Source: Scatomorpha intestinigallinarum | GTDB lineage: Bacteria > Bacillota > Clostridia > Oscillospirales > Oscillospiraceae | DNA: 23,604 bases | Assembly: GCA_018712225.1 (NCBI GenBank) | Contig: DVHH01000078.1 | Coordinates: 1 to 23,604 of the forward strand | Direction of reading: 5' to 3' | Shown here: positions 13,264 to 21,344 of the stretch, piece by piece | How positions within the stretch are numbered: the first letter of the stretch is position 1 | Layout of the letters: each line of letters starts with the position of its first letter | The notes under the pieces: model-generated | Seen by the model: only the letters and a program-made list of their open reading frames with translations | What the model was told of the DNA's origin: nothing | Database searches by the model: none | Made by a program: the position numbers and the translations under genes

Positions 13264-15544
13264 GCTGGTATGCGCCGCGCTTTCGTTTGCGGGCGCGGCG
13301 GCGGTGTCTCACTATTATTTGCCCGAGGGCGTGCTGTTCTGGCTCGCCGGAGGGCTTTTGCTGCTGTGTCTGCCGGCGGCGCTGCTGCTGAAGGACACGG
13401 CGCGCCTGCGTGCGCTTATAATTCTGATAGCCGCATCGCTGGGGCTCGGGTGGTACGGGGCGTATACGCTGATGTACGTGGCCCCGGCGTCGGAGCTGGC
13501 AGGGCGGGAGCTGGTGGTCACGGCGCGTGTTCTCGACTACCCGGAGCGGGACGAGGGCTACGCCTCCGTCGAGCTGCGTATAGAGCAGGAGGGCCTGCCG
13601 CGCGTCAAGGCGGCCGTCTATGACTATGACGGCCTCATGCCTGAGCTGAGGCCGGGAGACGTGGCGGAATTCCCTCTGGAGTTCATATCTGCGCTTGAAA
13701 AGTACGGCGAAGAGACGGATATATATTCCTCCCGCGGCATACTGCTGCGCGCCTACCTTGCTGGAGCGGCGGAGGACATACGCCGGGACGGCCGCAGCTT
13801 CCTCAGCTTTCCGATGGAGCTTGCGAACCTTGTGCGCAGCGCGGCTAGGGAGGTGTTCCCCGAGGACGTCCAGAGCTTTATGCTCGGCCTGCTGATAGGA
13901 GACACCTCGGGGCTGTACGACGACTTTGAGCTGGACAACGCGCTCTCTGTCTCCGGCATACGCCATGTAGTCGCCGTTTCGGGCATGCACCTGTCGTTTT
14001 TGTATGCCGTGCTGGTGTATCTGCTTGGGAAGCGTCGGGCGTCGATATTGGGCGTGCCTGTAATAGTGCTGTTCACGTTTATGACGGGCTGCACGGCCTC
14101 AGTGGTGCGCGCCTGCGTCATGCTGACGCTCGTGATGCTGGCCCCGCTGCTCAGGAGGGAGGCAGATGGGCTGACCTCGCTGTGCGCGGGCCTCTTGATC
14201 CTGCTTATCGCAAACCCGCTCTCCATAGCCGCGGCAGGGCTGCAGCTCTCGTTCTCGGCCATGGCGGGCATAATACTGCTCACGCCGCGCGTCTATAAAT
14301 GGCTGGACAGAAAACTCCGCCGCGGCGACGAAAAGCGCCGCCTGAACTCCTTTGTGAGGTTTGTGATGGCGGGCGTGTCCAGCTCCATAGGCTCCATGGC
14401 CTTTACAACGCCCGTGGTGGCGCTCTGCTTCGGGTATGTCTCGCTCATCTCGCCGGTCACGAACCTGCTGACGCTCTGGGCGGTGTCCGCGGCTTTCACG
14501 TTCGGCTATGCGGCGGTGCTGCTGGGACTTGTTTTCGCGCCGCTTGGAGGTTCGGTCGGCTGGCTCGTGGCTTGGCCGGCCCGGTATATTTCCTTTTGCG
14601 CAAAAGCTCTGGCCGGACTGCCGTATTCGGCTGTGTATACTGTGGACCGGCTTATCGTCTGGTGGCTGGTTTTCGTTTATTTTGTCTTCGGCCTGTGCTG
14701 GCTGCTGAGGGATAGGAGGGGATTTCGCCCTCTGGCCCCGGCGCTGGCCTCGGTCTTCACGCTGGCAGTCGTGCTTGTGACGGCCTGGAACGCGGAGCGG
14801 AGAGAGAGCTCGGTCACAGTCCTTGACGTGGGCCAGGGCCAATGCGTCGCCGCCGTCTGCGGTGAAAATGCCGTCCTCATAGACTGCGGCGGCAAGGGAA
14901 CGTGGGATAACGCAGGAGACACGGCGGCGGAGTATCTCCTGAGCCGGGGCCGCAGGAGCATAGACGCCCTGGCGCTCACACACCTGCACGCCGACCACGC
15001 GAACGGCGTGGAACGCCTGCTTACGCGGATATCCGTCGGCACGCTGTACCTGCCCGAGGACACGGATGACTCGGACGGCCTGCTCGGGGGAATACTTGCC
15101 TGTGCGGAGAGACAGCGGACCGAGGTGGTCTACGTCGGCGGAGAGGATTTGACGCCCGCATACGGCGGACTGGAGCTGACGCTTTATGCGCCGCTCGACG
15201 CCGGGGATGAGAACGAGCGCGGCGTCATCGTCCTGGCAGCCATGGGCGAGTTTGAAGCGCTCATAATGGGCGACGTGAACTCCGCAGTGGAACGCCGCCT
15301 GGTCGAGAGTCGGGAGCTGCCGGACGTGGAGCTGCTGGTGGTGGGCCATCACGGCTCCAAATACTCCACGAGCTTCGAGCTGCTGGAGGCGATAGACGCG
15401 GACTGGGCCGCCATATCCGTCGGCTGGAACAGCTACGGGCACCCTACCTACGAGGCCCTGCGCCGCCTCGGCATCTTCGACATCGAGGTCTTCAGGACCG
15501 ACGAGAACGGCAACATCACAGTGAGGGCGAATACATATGGCTAA
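13256..15544 (+). CDS. comEC: ComEC/Rec2 DNA uptake channel
   Basis: Membrane channel and nuclease-like protein that carries single-stranded DNA across the membrane in natural competence. The 762-residue protein has N-terminal membrane helices and a DUF4131-type soluble segment (about 25-170), the polytopic Competence domain (about 200-480, with GIRHVVAVSGMHLSFLYA as its hallmark), and a C-terminal metallo-beta-lactamase-like domain from about 515 with HLHADH (H576, H578, D580, H581) and VVGHHGSKYS. All domains are present and uninterrupted. It starts at GTG inside the XRE gene and overlaps holA by eight bases. No other competence genes are in the window. Confidence 0.95.
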   Translation: MRKLVCAALSFAGAAAVSHYYLPEGVLFWLAGGLLLLCLPAALLLKDTARLRALIILIAASLGLGWYGAYTLMYVAPASELAGRELVVTARVLDYPERDEGYASVELRIEQEGLPRVKAAVYDYDGLMPELRPGDVAEFPLEFISALEKYGEETDIYSSRGILLRAYLAGAAEDIRRDGRSFLSFPMELANLVRSAAREVFPEDVQSFMLGLLIGDTSGLYDDFELDNALSVSGIRHVVAVSGMHLSFLYAVLVYLLGKRRASILGVPVIVLFTFMTGCTASVVRACVMLTLVMLAPLLRREADGLTSLCAGLLILLIANPLSIAAAGLQLSFSAMAGIILLTPRVYKWLDRKLRRGDEKRRLNSFVRFVMAGVSSSIGSMAFTTPVVALCFGYVSLISPVTNLLTLWAVSAAFTFGYAAVLLGLVFAPLGGSVGWLVAWPARYISFCAKALAGLPYSAVYTVDRLIVWWLVFVYFVFGLCWLLRDRRGFRPLAPALASVFTLAVVLVTAWNAERRESSVTVLDVGQGQCVAAVCGENAVLIDCGGKGTWDNAGDTAAEYLLSRGRRSIDALALTHLHADHANGVERLLTRISVGTLYLPEDTDDSDGLLGGILACAERQRTEVVYVGGEDLTPAYGGLELTLYAPLDAGDENERGVIVLAAMGEFEALIMGDVNSAVERRLVESRELPDVELLVVGHHGSKYSTSFELLEAIDADWAAISVGWNSYGHPTYEALRRLGIFDIEVFRTDENGNITVRANTYG

Positions 15545-16589
15545 ACGTCAAAAGAAGTCAAAACCGGATAACCGCCTCAATTACGGCGAGGTCAGCCGCG
15601 AGCTGAAGAGCGGCGGCCCTGCGCGGCTGTATCTGCTCTATGGCCGAGAGGACTATCTGCGCGAGGCTTTCCTGGGGGAGCTGAAGGCCCTCTGCCTGCC
15701 CGAGGGCGAGGATGACTTCAGCTATCACCGCCTGGACGGCAAGAATCTCGATATGCGCGAGCTCTCGGACGCGGTTAACGCCCTCCCGTTTCTGACGGAG
15801 CGGACGCTGACCGAGGTGCGCGGCTACGACTTTGCCCGCTGCCGGGACGCGGAGGCCGCCTCGCTGGAGCGGCTGATATCTGATATCCCGGACTGCTGCA
15901 CCCTTGTTTTCGTGCAGGATACGGACTTTGAGCCGGACCAGCGCACAAAGATAATTAAAGCCGTTGCGAAATACGGCAAGCTTATCGACTTCACATCCCA
16001 GGGCCAGGGGCCTCTGGTGCAGTGGATACGCAAGCGCTTCGCGGCGCTGGGGAAGAACGCCACGCCGGACGCCTGCCTGACGCTCATCTATCTGAGCGGT
16101 GAGCTGATGAACGGGCTGATACCCGAAATAGAAAAAATCGCCGCCGGCACCGCCGGCGAGCTGGTGACAGCGGAGGACGTCTCGCGCCTGGCACTGCGCA
16201 TACCCGAGGCGCGGGTCTTCGAAATGACGGATTACCTCGCCGCGCGCGACTATGACGGCGCGGCGCGCACGCTGGCAGACCTCATGTCCATGGGCGAGGA
16301 GCCCATCGCCATCCTGGCCGTCATCGGCATGCAGATGCGGCGGCTCTACGCCGCACGCGTGGCCCTGGACGAGAAGCTGGGCAGCGATTTCGTGCGAGAA
16401 AACTGCGGAGTCAAGTTCGACTTCATGCTCGACAGGCTCATGCGCTCCGCGCGCGGCTTCGACATGCGCACGCTGGAGCGCGCAGTCCGCCTCTGTGCCG
16501 AAACGGACTATGCCATGAAGAGCGGCGGCGACGGCGCGGAGCAGCTGACGCTGCTGCTGATACGCCTCGCGGCGGGGGAGGACGTATGA
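15537..16589 (+). CDS. holA: DNA polymerase III delta subunit
   Basis: Clamp-loader subunit that opens the sliding clamp during replication. The 350-residue protein shows the usual delta order: an AAA-like first domain (LYLLYGREDYLREAF at 32-46, VNALPFLTERTLTEVRGYDF), a middle helical lid (LIYLSGELMNGLIPEIEKIA) and the C-terminal collar domain (MGEEPIAILAVIGMQMRRLY). GAGGG (15523-15527) precedes the ATG, which lies within the comEC end. The comEC-holA order is common in Bacillota, and here holA expression depends on the promoter upstream of the XRE gene unless an internal promoter exists. Confidence 0.92.
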   Translation: MAKRQKKSKPDNRLNYGEVSRELKSGGPARLYLLYGREDYLREAFLGELKALCLPEGEDDFSYHRLDGKNLDMRELSDAVNALPFLTERTLTEVRGYDFARCRDAEAASLERLISDIPDCCTLVFVQDTDFEPDQRTKIIKAVAKYGKLIDFTSQGQGPLVQWIRKRFAALGKNATPDACLTLIYLSGELMNGLIPEIEKIAAGTAGELVTAEDVSRLALRIPEARVFEMTDYLAARDYDGAARTLADLMSMGEEPIAILAVIGMQMRRLYAARVALDEKLGSDFVRENCGVKFDFMLDRLMRSARGFDMRTLERAVRLCAETDYAMKSGGDGAEQLTLLLIRLAAGEDV

Positions 16590-17182
16590 TAAGCGTGAAG
16601 GAGGTCATAGTGGTCGAGGGCCGCTATGACAGGAACACGCTCTCACAGGTCTTCGACGCCGTGATAGTCGAGACCTCGGGCTTCGGTGTTTTTAACGACA
16701 GGGAGAAGCTCGCGCTCCTGCGCCGCCTGGCCGAAGCGCGGGGCCTTGTCGTCCTGACGGACAGCGACGGCGCGGGCTTTGTCATCAGGAACTTCCTGAA
16801 GGGCGCCATCGACCCCGCGCTCGTGAAGCAGGCGTATATCCCGGATATCGCAGGCCGCGAGCGCCGCAAGCGCGCCCCGTCCAAGGAGGGCAAGCTGGGC
16901 GTCGAGGGCATGAAGCCGGAGGTGCTCATCGAGGCCCTGCGCCGCGCGGGCGCGACCCTGGGCGGGGAGGAGCCCGCGCGCCGTGCCGGAGGCATTACAA
17001 AGGCCACGCTCTATGAGCTGGGCCTCTCCGGCGGCCCCGGCAGCGCTGAGAAGCGCCGCGCGCTGCTCAAAGAGCTCGACCTGCCGGAGAAACTGAGCGC
17101 CAACGCGCTGCTCGACGTGCTTAACGCCCTCTATACCGAGGCCGAGCTGCGCGAAATCACAGGTTCCGTTCCTCAATTATAG
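16586..17182 (+). CDS. Toprim/DUF4093 protein, RNase M5-like
   Basis: A 198-residue protein with a toprim domain: the glutamate E11 in VVEGRYD and the DXD pair D59/D61 in LTDSDGAGF, followed by YIPDIAGRERRKR, KEGKLGVEGM and a DUF4093-type C-terminal region (ITKATLYELGLSGGPGSAEKR). These match the RNase M5 (rnmV) relatives, which mature 5S rRNA by cutting a precursor duplex. No KsgA gene, the usual rnmV neighbour, is present here; the gene overlaps holA by four bases instead. The true substrate is therefore only likely. Its 3' end overlaps the convergent small membrane protein gene by 26 bases. Confidence 0.87.
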   Translation: MISVKEVIVVEGRYDRNTLSQVFDAVIVETSGFGVFNDREKLALLRRLAEARGLVVLTDSDGAGFVIRNFLKGAIDPALVKQAYIPDIAGRERRKRAPSKEGKLGVEGMKPEVLIEALRRAGATLGGEEPARRAGGITKATLYELGLSGGPGSAEKRRALLKELDLPEKLSANALLDVLNALYTEAELREITGSVPQL

Positions 17183-17396
17183 CCCCCGCGAGTATGCAGA
17201 CGAGCAGGATGGCCTGTGGCAGCGTCAAAAGCTCACGGGCGAGGGAATATGTATCGCAGTTCCAGACGGAAAACTCCCCAGCGCCAAGCAGCAGCAGAAA
17301 CGCTGCAAAGAGCAGTACGCAACTCAGCTGCAGGCCGCGCATGAGCAGCTCCCAGGAGAGCTCGCACATAGATAGCATCCGGCGCAAGACCTTCAT
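17157..17396 (-). CDS. 79-residue protein with two membrane helices, unknown
   Basis: Not recognised. The protein has a basic amphipathic start (MKVLRRMLSMCELSWELLMRG), one long hydrophobic segment at about 27-41 (LSCVLLFAAFLLLLGAGEF), and a second at about 60-74 (LPQAILLVCILAGAII) ending in EERNL. GGAGGT (17404-17409 on the minus strand) is seven bases from the ATG at 17396, which is better than the GTG nine bases upstream. A plausible promoter lies just ahead. It converges on the RNase M5-like gene and overlaps it by 26 bases. Strong translation signals argue it is real; no function is proposed. Confidence 0.62.
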   Translation of the reverse strand: MKVLRRMLSMCELSWELLMRGLQLSCVLLFAAFLLLLGAGEFSVWNCDTYSLARELLTLPQAILLVCILAGAIIEERNL

Positions 17397-17416
17397 GGTC
17401 CTCACCTCCGCCTACC

Positions 17417-17446
17417 ATTGTAGCCGCCGAAGCAGGGTAGGGGCAA
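17417..17446 (-). promoter_or_regulatory. Possible promoter of the small membrane protein gene
   Basis: On the minus strand TTGCCC (17441-17446) and TACAAT (17417-17422) are 18 bases apart. The leader would be very short because the Shine-Dalgarno begins about eight bases downstream of the -10 box. Confidence 0.4.
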
Positions 17447-17494
17447 GGCAAAATATTTCCCAGCGGAAAAATGCCGAAAGCAGTAAAATTGGTG

Positions 17495-17523
17495 TTGGCG
17501 CGGCCCCGGGGCTGTGCTATACT
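17495..17523 (+). promoter_or_regulatory. Promoter of nrdR
   Basis: TTGGCG (17495-17500), 17 bases, then TATACT (17518-17523), ahead of the GGGGGG ribosome site and the nrdR ATG at 17556. Confidence 0.72.
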
Positions 17524-17555
17524 CATATGGAGAGTTAAATTTGGGGGGAAAAGCC

Positions 17556-18017
17556 ATGAAATGCCCGTTCTGCGGCTATACCGAGAGCCGCGTAATAGAT
17601 TCCCGTCCCGCCGAGGAAGGCGCGACCATCCGCCGCAGGCGCGAATGTCTCGCCTGCCAGAAGCGCTTCACCACGTATGAGATAATCGAGCGCCTGCCCC
17701 TCGTGGTCATAAAGCGGGACGGCAGCCGCCAGACCTTCGACAAGGTCAAGCTCATAAACGGCATGGTCCGCGCCTGCGAAAAGCGCCCGGTCGCGCTCTC
17801 CTCGCTGGAGCAGATAGCGGACGATATCGAGCAGGAGCTCCAGAGCGCGCTGGAGCGTGAGATAAGCACAACGGAGATAGGAGAGATGGTCATGGCCCGC
17901 CTCAAGGACGTGGACGAGGTCGCCTATGTCCGCTTTGCCTCGGTCTATCGCTCTTTCAAGGACATAAATACCTTCATGGAAGAGCTGACAAAGCTTCTCA
18001 AGCAGAAAGAGGGCTGA
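17556..18017 (+). CDS. nrdR: Transcriptional repressor NrdR
   Basis: Zinc-ribbon and ATP-cone repressor of ribonucleotide reductase genes, which senses ATP/dATP. The 153-residue protein shows C3, C6, C31 and C34 as zinc ligands (KCPFCGY and ECLACQKRF), RRRRECLACQKRFTTYE linking to the ATP-cone (about 46-136), and the family ending YRSFKDINTF. Length is normal for the family. The frame is open 42 bases upstream, but TTGGGGGG before the ATG at 17556 fixes the start. It is the first gene of a short run with the GNAT and DUF3784-like genes; no ribonucleotide reductase gene is in the window. Confidence 0.96.
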   Translation: MKCPFCGYTESRVIDSRPAEEGATIRRRRECLACQKRFTTYEIIERLPLVVIKRDGSRQTFDKVKLINGMVRACEKRPVALSSLEQIADDIEQELQSALEREISTTEIGEMVMARLKDVDEVAYVRFASVYRSFKDINTFMEELTKLLKQKEG

Positions 18018-18020
18018 ACC

Positions 18021-18533
18021 TTGCAGCTTTCCATCCGGCCCTGGACTGAGGCGGACGCCCCGGTGATAGCCGAGGCCCTGAACGACGCCGGGGTCACAGA
18101 CAACCTCCGCGACGGGCTGCCCACACCCTATACGGAGGCCGACGCGCGCGACTACATAGCTTTTGCCCAAACGGCGGGGGAGGGGGCCTACGCCTTCGCC
18201 ATCGCTGAGGACGGTGTCGCCGTGGGCAGCATCCAGCTGACAAGGCAGCAGAATATACACCGCCGCACAGCGGAACTGGGCTACTATGTCGTCCGCCGCC
18301 GCTGGGGCGCGGGTATCTGTACCGAGGCGGTGAGGCAGATATGCCGCTTCGCCTTTGAGAATACGGATGTGCTCCGCATTTTTGCCGAGCCCTTTGCGGA
18401 AAACGCCGCCTCCTGCCGCGTGTTGGAGAAGGCTGGCTTCCAGCTTGAGGGCGTGCTGAGGCGCAACGCCGTGAAAAACGGGCAGGTGCGCGATATGAGG
18501 CTCTATTCTCTCGTGAGGGAGGATTTGGAATGA
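18021..18533 (+). CDS. GNAT acetyltransferase, RimJ/RimL type
   Basis: A 170-residue N-acetyltransferase of the family that uses acetyl-CoA to modify protein N-termini, antibiotics or small amines. It has the opening IRPWTEADAPVIAEAL, the acetyl-CoA loop RRRWGAG (92-98), and the C-terminal VLEKAGFQLEGVLRRN typical of RimJ/RimL-like enzymes. The substrate cannot be told. It starts at TTG three bases after the nrdR stop with GAGGG a little upstream, and overlaps the next gene by four bases. Confidence 0.9.
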   Translation: MQLSIRPWTEADAPVIAEALNDAGVTDNLRDGLPTPYTEADARDYIAFAQTAGEGAYAFAIAEDGVAVGSIQLTRQQNIHRRTAELGYYVVRRRWGAGICTEAVRQICRFAFENTDVLRIFAEPFAENAASCRVLEKAGFQLEGVLRRNAVKNGQVRDMRLYSLVREDLE

Positions 18534-18844
18534 ACGCGGTTTTAATTGTGCTTGGCGCAATGGTGACGGTCGTCTTTGCCGCCGTGGGCGCGGCATTCCG
18601 CAATGGCCGCGGCTGGCGCTATGTGAACATCATAGGCGGCAGGGAGCGCTATGACAGGGAGAAGGTCCTGAAGTTCATCGGCCTCGTCATGTGGGCCTTT
18701 GCCGTGAGCATGGGCGGCCTTTGGTTGCTGGCGGGCCTCTTCGACAGCTTCGGCCTATTCTACGCCGGGCTTATCGCCTCCCTTGCCGTCGCCATCTTCA
18801 CCCTCGTCTACATGAACACCGGCGCCAGGTTCCTCAAAAAATGA
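18530..18844 (+). CDS. Small membrane protein, DUF3784-like
   Basis: A 104-residue protein with three predicted membrane helices (about 3-22, 48-68, 74-96). Between helices one and two lies a soluble patch, NIIGGRERYDREKVLKFIG, which resembles the conserved region of DUF3784 proteins. Function is unknown in the family. Its ATG overlaps the GNAT stop (ATGA), and the fluoride riboswitch begins six bases after its stop. Confidence 0.65.
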   Translation: MNAVLIVLGAMVTVVFAAVGAAFRNGRGWRYVNIIGGRERYDREKVLKFIGLVMWAFAVSMGGLWLLAGLFDSFGLFYAGLIASLAVAIFTLVYMNTGARFLKK

Positions 18845-18849
18845 ACACA

Positions 18850-18906
18850 GGGGATGAGGTCCCCCTCGGCCGCAGGCCGAAACCGCCTTGAGCTGATGAC
18901 TTCTGC
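18850..18906 (+). ncRNA. Fluoride riboswitch (crcB motif)
   Basis: The conserved aptamer parts are present in order: a P1 stem GGGG (18850-18853)/CCCC (18862-18865) enclosing loop ATGAGGTC, a small extra hairpin TCGGCC-GCA-GGCCGA (18866-18880), AACCGCC (18881-18887), and GCTGATGACTTCTGC (18892-18906). The loop strand GAGGTC (18856-18861) pairs with GACTTC (18898-18903), the defining pseudoknot, with one G-U pair. The layout matches the Thermotoga petrophila aptamer from memory, with different bases in the pseudoknot that still pair. It controls the CLC-F-like gene that follows. Confidence 0.88.
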
Positions 18907-18944
18907 GCGCGGCAGCCGCCGCGCGCGGAAGCATCGGCTTTTTT
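18891..18944 (+). terminator. Riboswitch-controlled intrinsic terminator
   Basis: A stem of about 22 pairs with one bulged A runs from 18891-18913 to 18918-18939, loop AGCC, core GCGCGCGGC/GCCGCGCGC, followed by six T (18939-18944). The 5' arm includes the aptamer's pseudoknot strand (18898-18903), so aptamer and terminator cannot form together. Fluoride binding should therefore let transcription through: an ON switch. Confidence 0.88.
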
Positions 18945-18964
18945 GCCGTTATGAGGTGGAAATT

Positions 18965-20137
18965 ATGAAAAAAACGCTCGTTCTCATAGCAGTTGCCGTC
19001 CCGACAGGCATAGCCGTAGGCGCGGTGGACGCCGTTTTCGGGCGGGTACTGCTGTATCTCGGCGCAGTCCGTGACGCGCACACGGCCTGGTTCCTGCCCT
19101 TCCTGGGGCTGATAGGAGCGCTCATGGCCTGGGCGTATAAGAGGTACGGCGCAGGCTGTGAAAACGGCATGGGCATGGTCTTTGAGGCCGGCCACGCAGA
19201 GCGTGAGGCCATCCCTTTGCGCCTCGTGCCCTTCGTCATCTGCGCCACCTGGCTGACCCATCTCTTCGGCGGCAGCGCGGGCAGGGAGGGCGTCGCGGTC
19301 CAGCTCGGCGCAGCCATATCGCACAGGATCGGAGGCTGGCTGAGGGACGCTGAGTCGCAGAGGATAATGCTCATCGCAGGCATAGCCGCAGGATTTTCCG
19401 GCCTTTTCGGAACACCGTTCGCCGCCACGGCCTTCGCCATGGAAGTGCTGACCGCCGGGAAACTGGAGCACCGCGCGCTGCTCCCCGCCGCCGTCGCCGC
19501 GCTGTGCGCAAGCACCACCGCCGGACTTCTGGGCCTTGAAAAGTTCAGCTTTCCCCTCGCCGCCGCGCCGGAGTGGAGCGCGGAACTAGCGCTTGAGCTT
19601 ACCGCCCTGGGCATAGTATTCGGCCTCACAGGCGCAGCCTTTGCTTTCTGCCTCAAAAGGGCAAAAAAACTCGCGCAAAACCGCCTCAAAAACCCGGTCC
19701 TGCGCGCTCTTGTCATGGGCGTCGCTCTCTCGGCCGTCCTGTACCTGCTATATCGCGGCCGATATTGCGGTCTCGGCACGAACCTCATAAACGCCTCGCT
19801 TGCGGGAGAGCCCATCTACGCCTGGGACTGGGCGCTGAAGCTGGCGCTCACCGTCCTGACGCTCTCAGCGGGCTTCCAGGGCGGCGAGGTGACGCCGCTC
19901 TTCTCCATAGGCGCAAGCCTGGGCGCGGCCCTGGCGGGCCTCCTGGGCCTGTCGGCGGCCTTCTGCGCGGCGCTGGGTTACGCCGCAGTGTTCGGCTCCG
20001 CAACGAACACCCTGCTCGCCCCGGCCCTCATAGGGGCAGAGGTCTTCGGCTGGGCAGCGGCGCCGCACTTTTTCGCCGTATGCGCCCTGTCCTATGCCGT
20101 GAACGGAGGCCGGTCCATCTATTCGGGACAGAAATGA
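18965..20137 (+). CDS. CLC-family channel/antiporter, CLC-F (fluoride) type
   Basis: A 390-residue polytopic membrane protein of the CLC family. Chloride-type members carry GSGIP and GREGP; here the first motif is missing (CENGMGMVFE at 65-74) and the second is GREGV (106-110) with gating glutamate E108, and the helix-N motif reads GFQGGEVTPLF (303-313). From memory GREGT/V in place of GREGP marks the fluoride/proton antiporter clade. It has no cytoplasmic CBS domains. GAGGTGG (18952-18958) precedes the ATG; the longer open frame runs back through the riboswitch and is rejected. The fluoride riboswitch upstream supports fluoride export strongly. Confidence 0.88.
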   Translation: MKKTLVLIAVAVPTGIAVGAVDAVFGRVLLYLGAVRDAHTAWFLPFLGLIGALMAWAYKRYGAGCENGMGMVFEAGHAEREAIPLRLVPFVICATWLTHLFGGSAGREGVAVQLGAAISHRIGGWLRDAESQRIMLIAGIAAGFSGLFGTPFAATAFAMEVLTAGKLEHRALLPAAVAALCASTTAGLLGLEKFSFPLAAAPEWSAELALELTALGIVFGLTGAAFAFCLKRAKKLAQNRLKNPVLRALVMGVALSAVLYLLYRGRYCGLGTNLINASLAGEPIYAWDWALKLALTVLTLSAGFQGGEVTPLFSIGASLGAALAGLLGLSAAFCAALGYAAVFGSATNTLLAPALIGAEVFGWAAAPHFFAVCALSYAVNGGRSIYSGQK

Positions 20138-20201
20138 ATACAGCGGCCGTTTTCGCCGCTTTGCATAGCAAAGCGCGTCGAAACGGCCGCTATTTTGTAT
20201 T
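20137..20201. terminator. Terminator hairpin between the convergent CLC-F and DUF4363 genes
   Basis: GCGGCCGTTT (20143-20152) pairs with AAACGGCCGC (20181-20190), with an inner stem CGCTTTGC-ATA-GCAAAGCG (20157-20175). TATTTTGTATT follows on the plus strand. It lies between two genes that face each other and may serve both. Confidence 0.68.
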
Positions 20202-20236
20202 GCAGAGCTTGCTTTACGCGTGATATACTTAATGAG

Positions 20237-20617
20237 TTAAAAAATACTGCCCAGCGTCACGCGCTCCATGGTGTAGAGGCTGTCGAGGTGCGCGGCCAGT
20301 TTTTCGTAGGCGCCGGAGGCGCTCTGCGCGTCGCCGGAGCGCACGTCGCTCATGAGCTCGAAAAAGGCGTCTGTTGTGCTGTCTATTTCCGAGTGTCGGA
20401 TGAAGATGTGTGTGTAGCCGTCGGCCCCGAGCCAGTCTTGCGCCGCTTTTTCCAGCTCCTGCTCCGCGAGCTCGAACTGTCCGGCCTCGCAATAGGCGCG
20501 GGAGAGATCCAGCGTCTCACTGAGTCCGCCGGTGAAGTCTCGGAGGTATTTGAGGTTCCACCAGCTGCCCGCCAGCAGCAGAATGAGCACGGCCGCCGCC
20601 GCAAGCTCCCGCTTCAT
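20237..20617 (-). CDS. DUF4363 family protein
   Basis: A 126-residue protein with one N-terminal membrane helix or uncleaved signal (about 5-22) and an outer helical region rich in Leu, Ala and Glu. The segment HIFIRHSEIDSTTDAFFEL is characteristic of DUF4363 proteins of clostridia, found next to DUF421 genes. Function is not established; a link to sporulation or the spore envelope has been suggested only by its companions. Its ATG shares one base with the DUF421 stop (TGATG), so translation is coupled. Confidence 0.86.
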   Translation of the reverse strand: MKRELAAAAVLILLLAGSWWNLKYLRDFTGGLSETLDLSRAYCEAGQFELAEQELEKAAQDWLGADGYTHIFIRHSEIDSTTDAFFELMSDVRSGDAQSASGAYEKLAAHLDSLYTMERVTLGSIF

Positions 20618-21294
20618 CAGACCACCTCCTTTGCCGCGTAGTAGACCCCGCCCGCATTGTCGAGCAGCAGGAGGTAGACGTCCCCCGGCCCGGAGGCCCC
20701 GCGCTTTTTGAGTTCCCGCCGCAGCCAGGCCTCGTCTCTTCCGGCGAGGCGGAGGTTTTCGCGCATGAGCTTTCCGTCGTTTATGATGATGACGGGATAG
20801 CCCGTGTCCTGTGGCGCGAGGCCGAGGTCCCGTGCTGTAGCCGGGCGGAACTCGGGAAAGAGGATGACTGATAGCGTCCCGTCCGTTTCGAGCACGGCGT
20901 ATTCTACATGAGCGACGTCGGTGATGCTCTGGGTGCGCAGCTCTTCGCAGAGTTCCTCGAGGTTGAGGCGGCAGCGGCGCATTTCCTTTTGGTCGATTAC
21001 GCCGCGGCGTATGAGAAAGCAGGGCCGACCAAAGAGCAGCGTCCGCAGTCCCGCATGCCGCAAGGCCGCGCCGGAGATGATGATTTCGCAGCAGGAGAGC
21101 ACGACGATGGGTAGGAGGCCGTTCATCAGCGGTATACCGATGTCCTGTAATGGGTGCGCCGCGAGGTCAGCAATGAGCACGGCGATGGCCAGCTCCGGCA
21201 GTTCGAGTTCGCTGAGCTGGCGCTTGCCCATGAGCCGCATGGAGATGACGAGCGCAAAATATACGACGAGTGTGCGGATAATAATTATAGCCAA
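20617..21294 (-). CDS. DUF421 (YetF-like) membrane protein
   Basis: A 225-residue protein with N-terminal membrane helices (about 3-20, 36-50, 57-78) and a C-terminal cytosolic DUF421 region including RRGVIDQKEMRRCRLNLEEL and YPVIIINDGKL. DUF421 proteins are widespread in spore formers, and relatives affect spore inner membrane and heat resistance in Bacillus; the role here is inferred only. It starts at TTG, supported by GGGGAG (21302-21307 on the minus strand) seven bases upstream, and diverges from guaA with only 50 bases between. Confidence 0.88.
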   Translation of the reverse strand: MAIIIIRTLVVYFALVISMRLMGKRQLSELELPELAIAVLIADLAAHPLQDIGIPLMNGLLPIVVLSCCEIIISGAALRHAGLRTLLFGRPCFLIRRGVIDQKEMRRCRLNLEELCEELRTQSITDVAHVEYAVLETDGTLSVILFPEFRPATARDLGLAPQDTGYPVIIINDGKLMRENLRLAGRDEAWLRRELKKRGASGPGDVYLLLLDNAGGVYYAAKEVV

Positions 21295-21344
21295 GTAATC
21301 ACTCCCCGCATATATTTTTACCTGTATTGGAGGCTGTTATAAGT

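Noticed and set aside
18854..18964. Longer CLC-F reading frame starting at 18854
   Set aside because: It would translate the riboswitch and its terminator; the residues look random and a good ribosome site precedes 18965.
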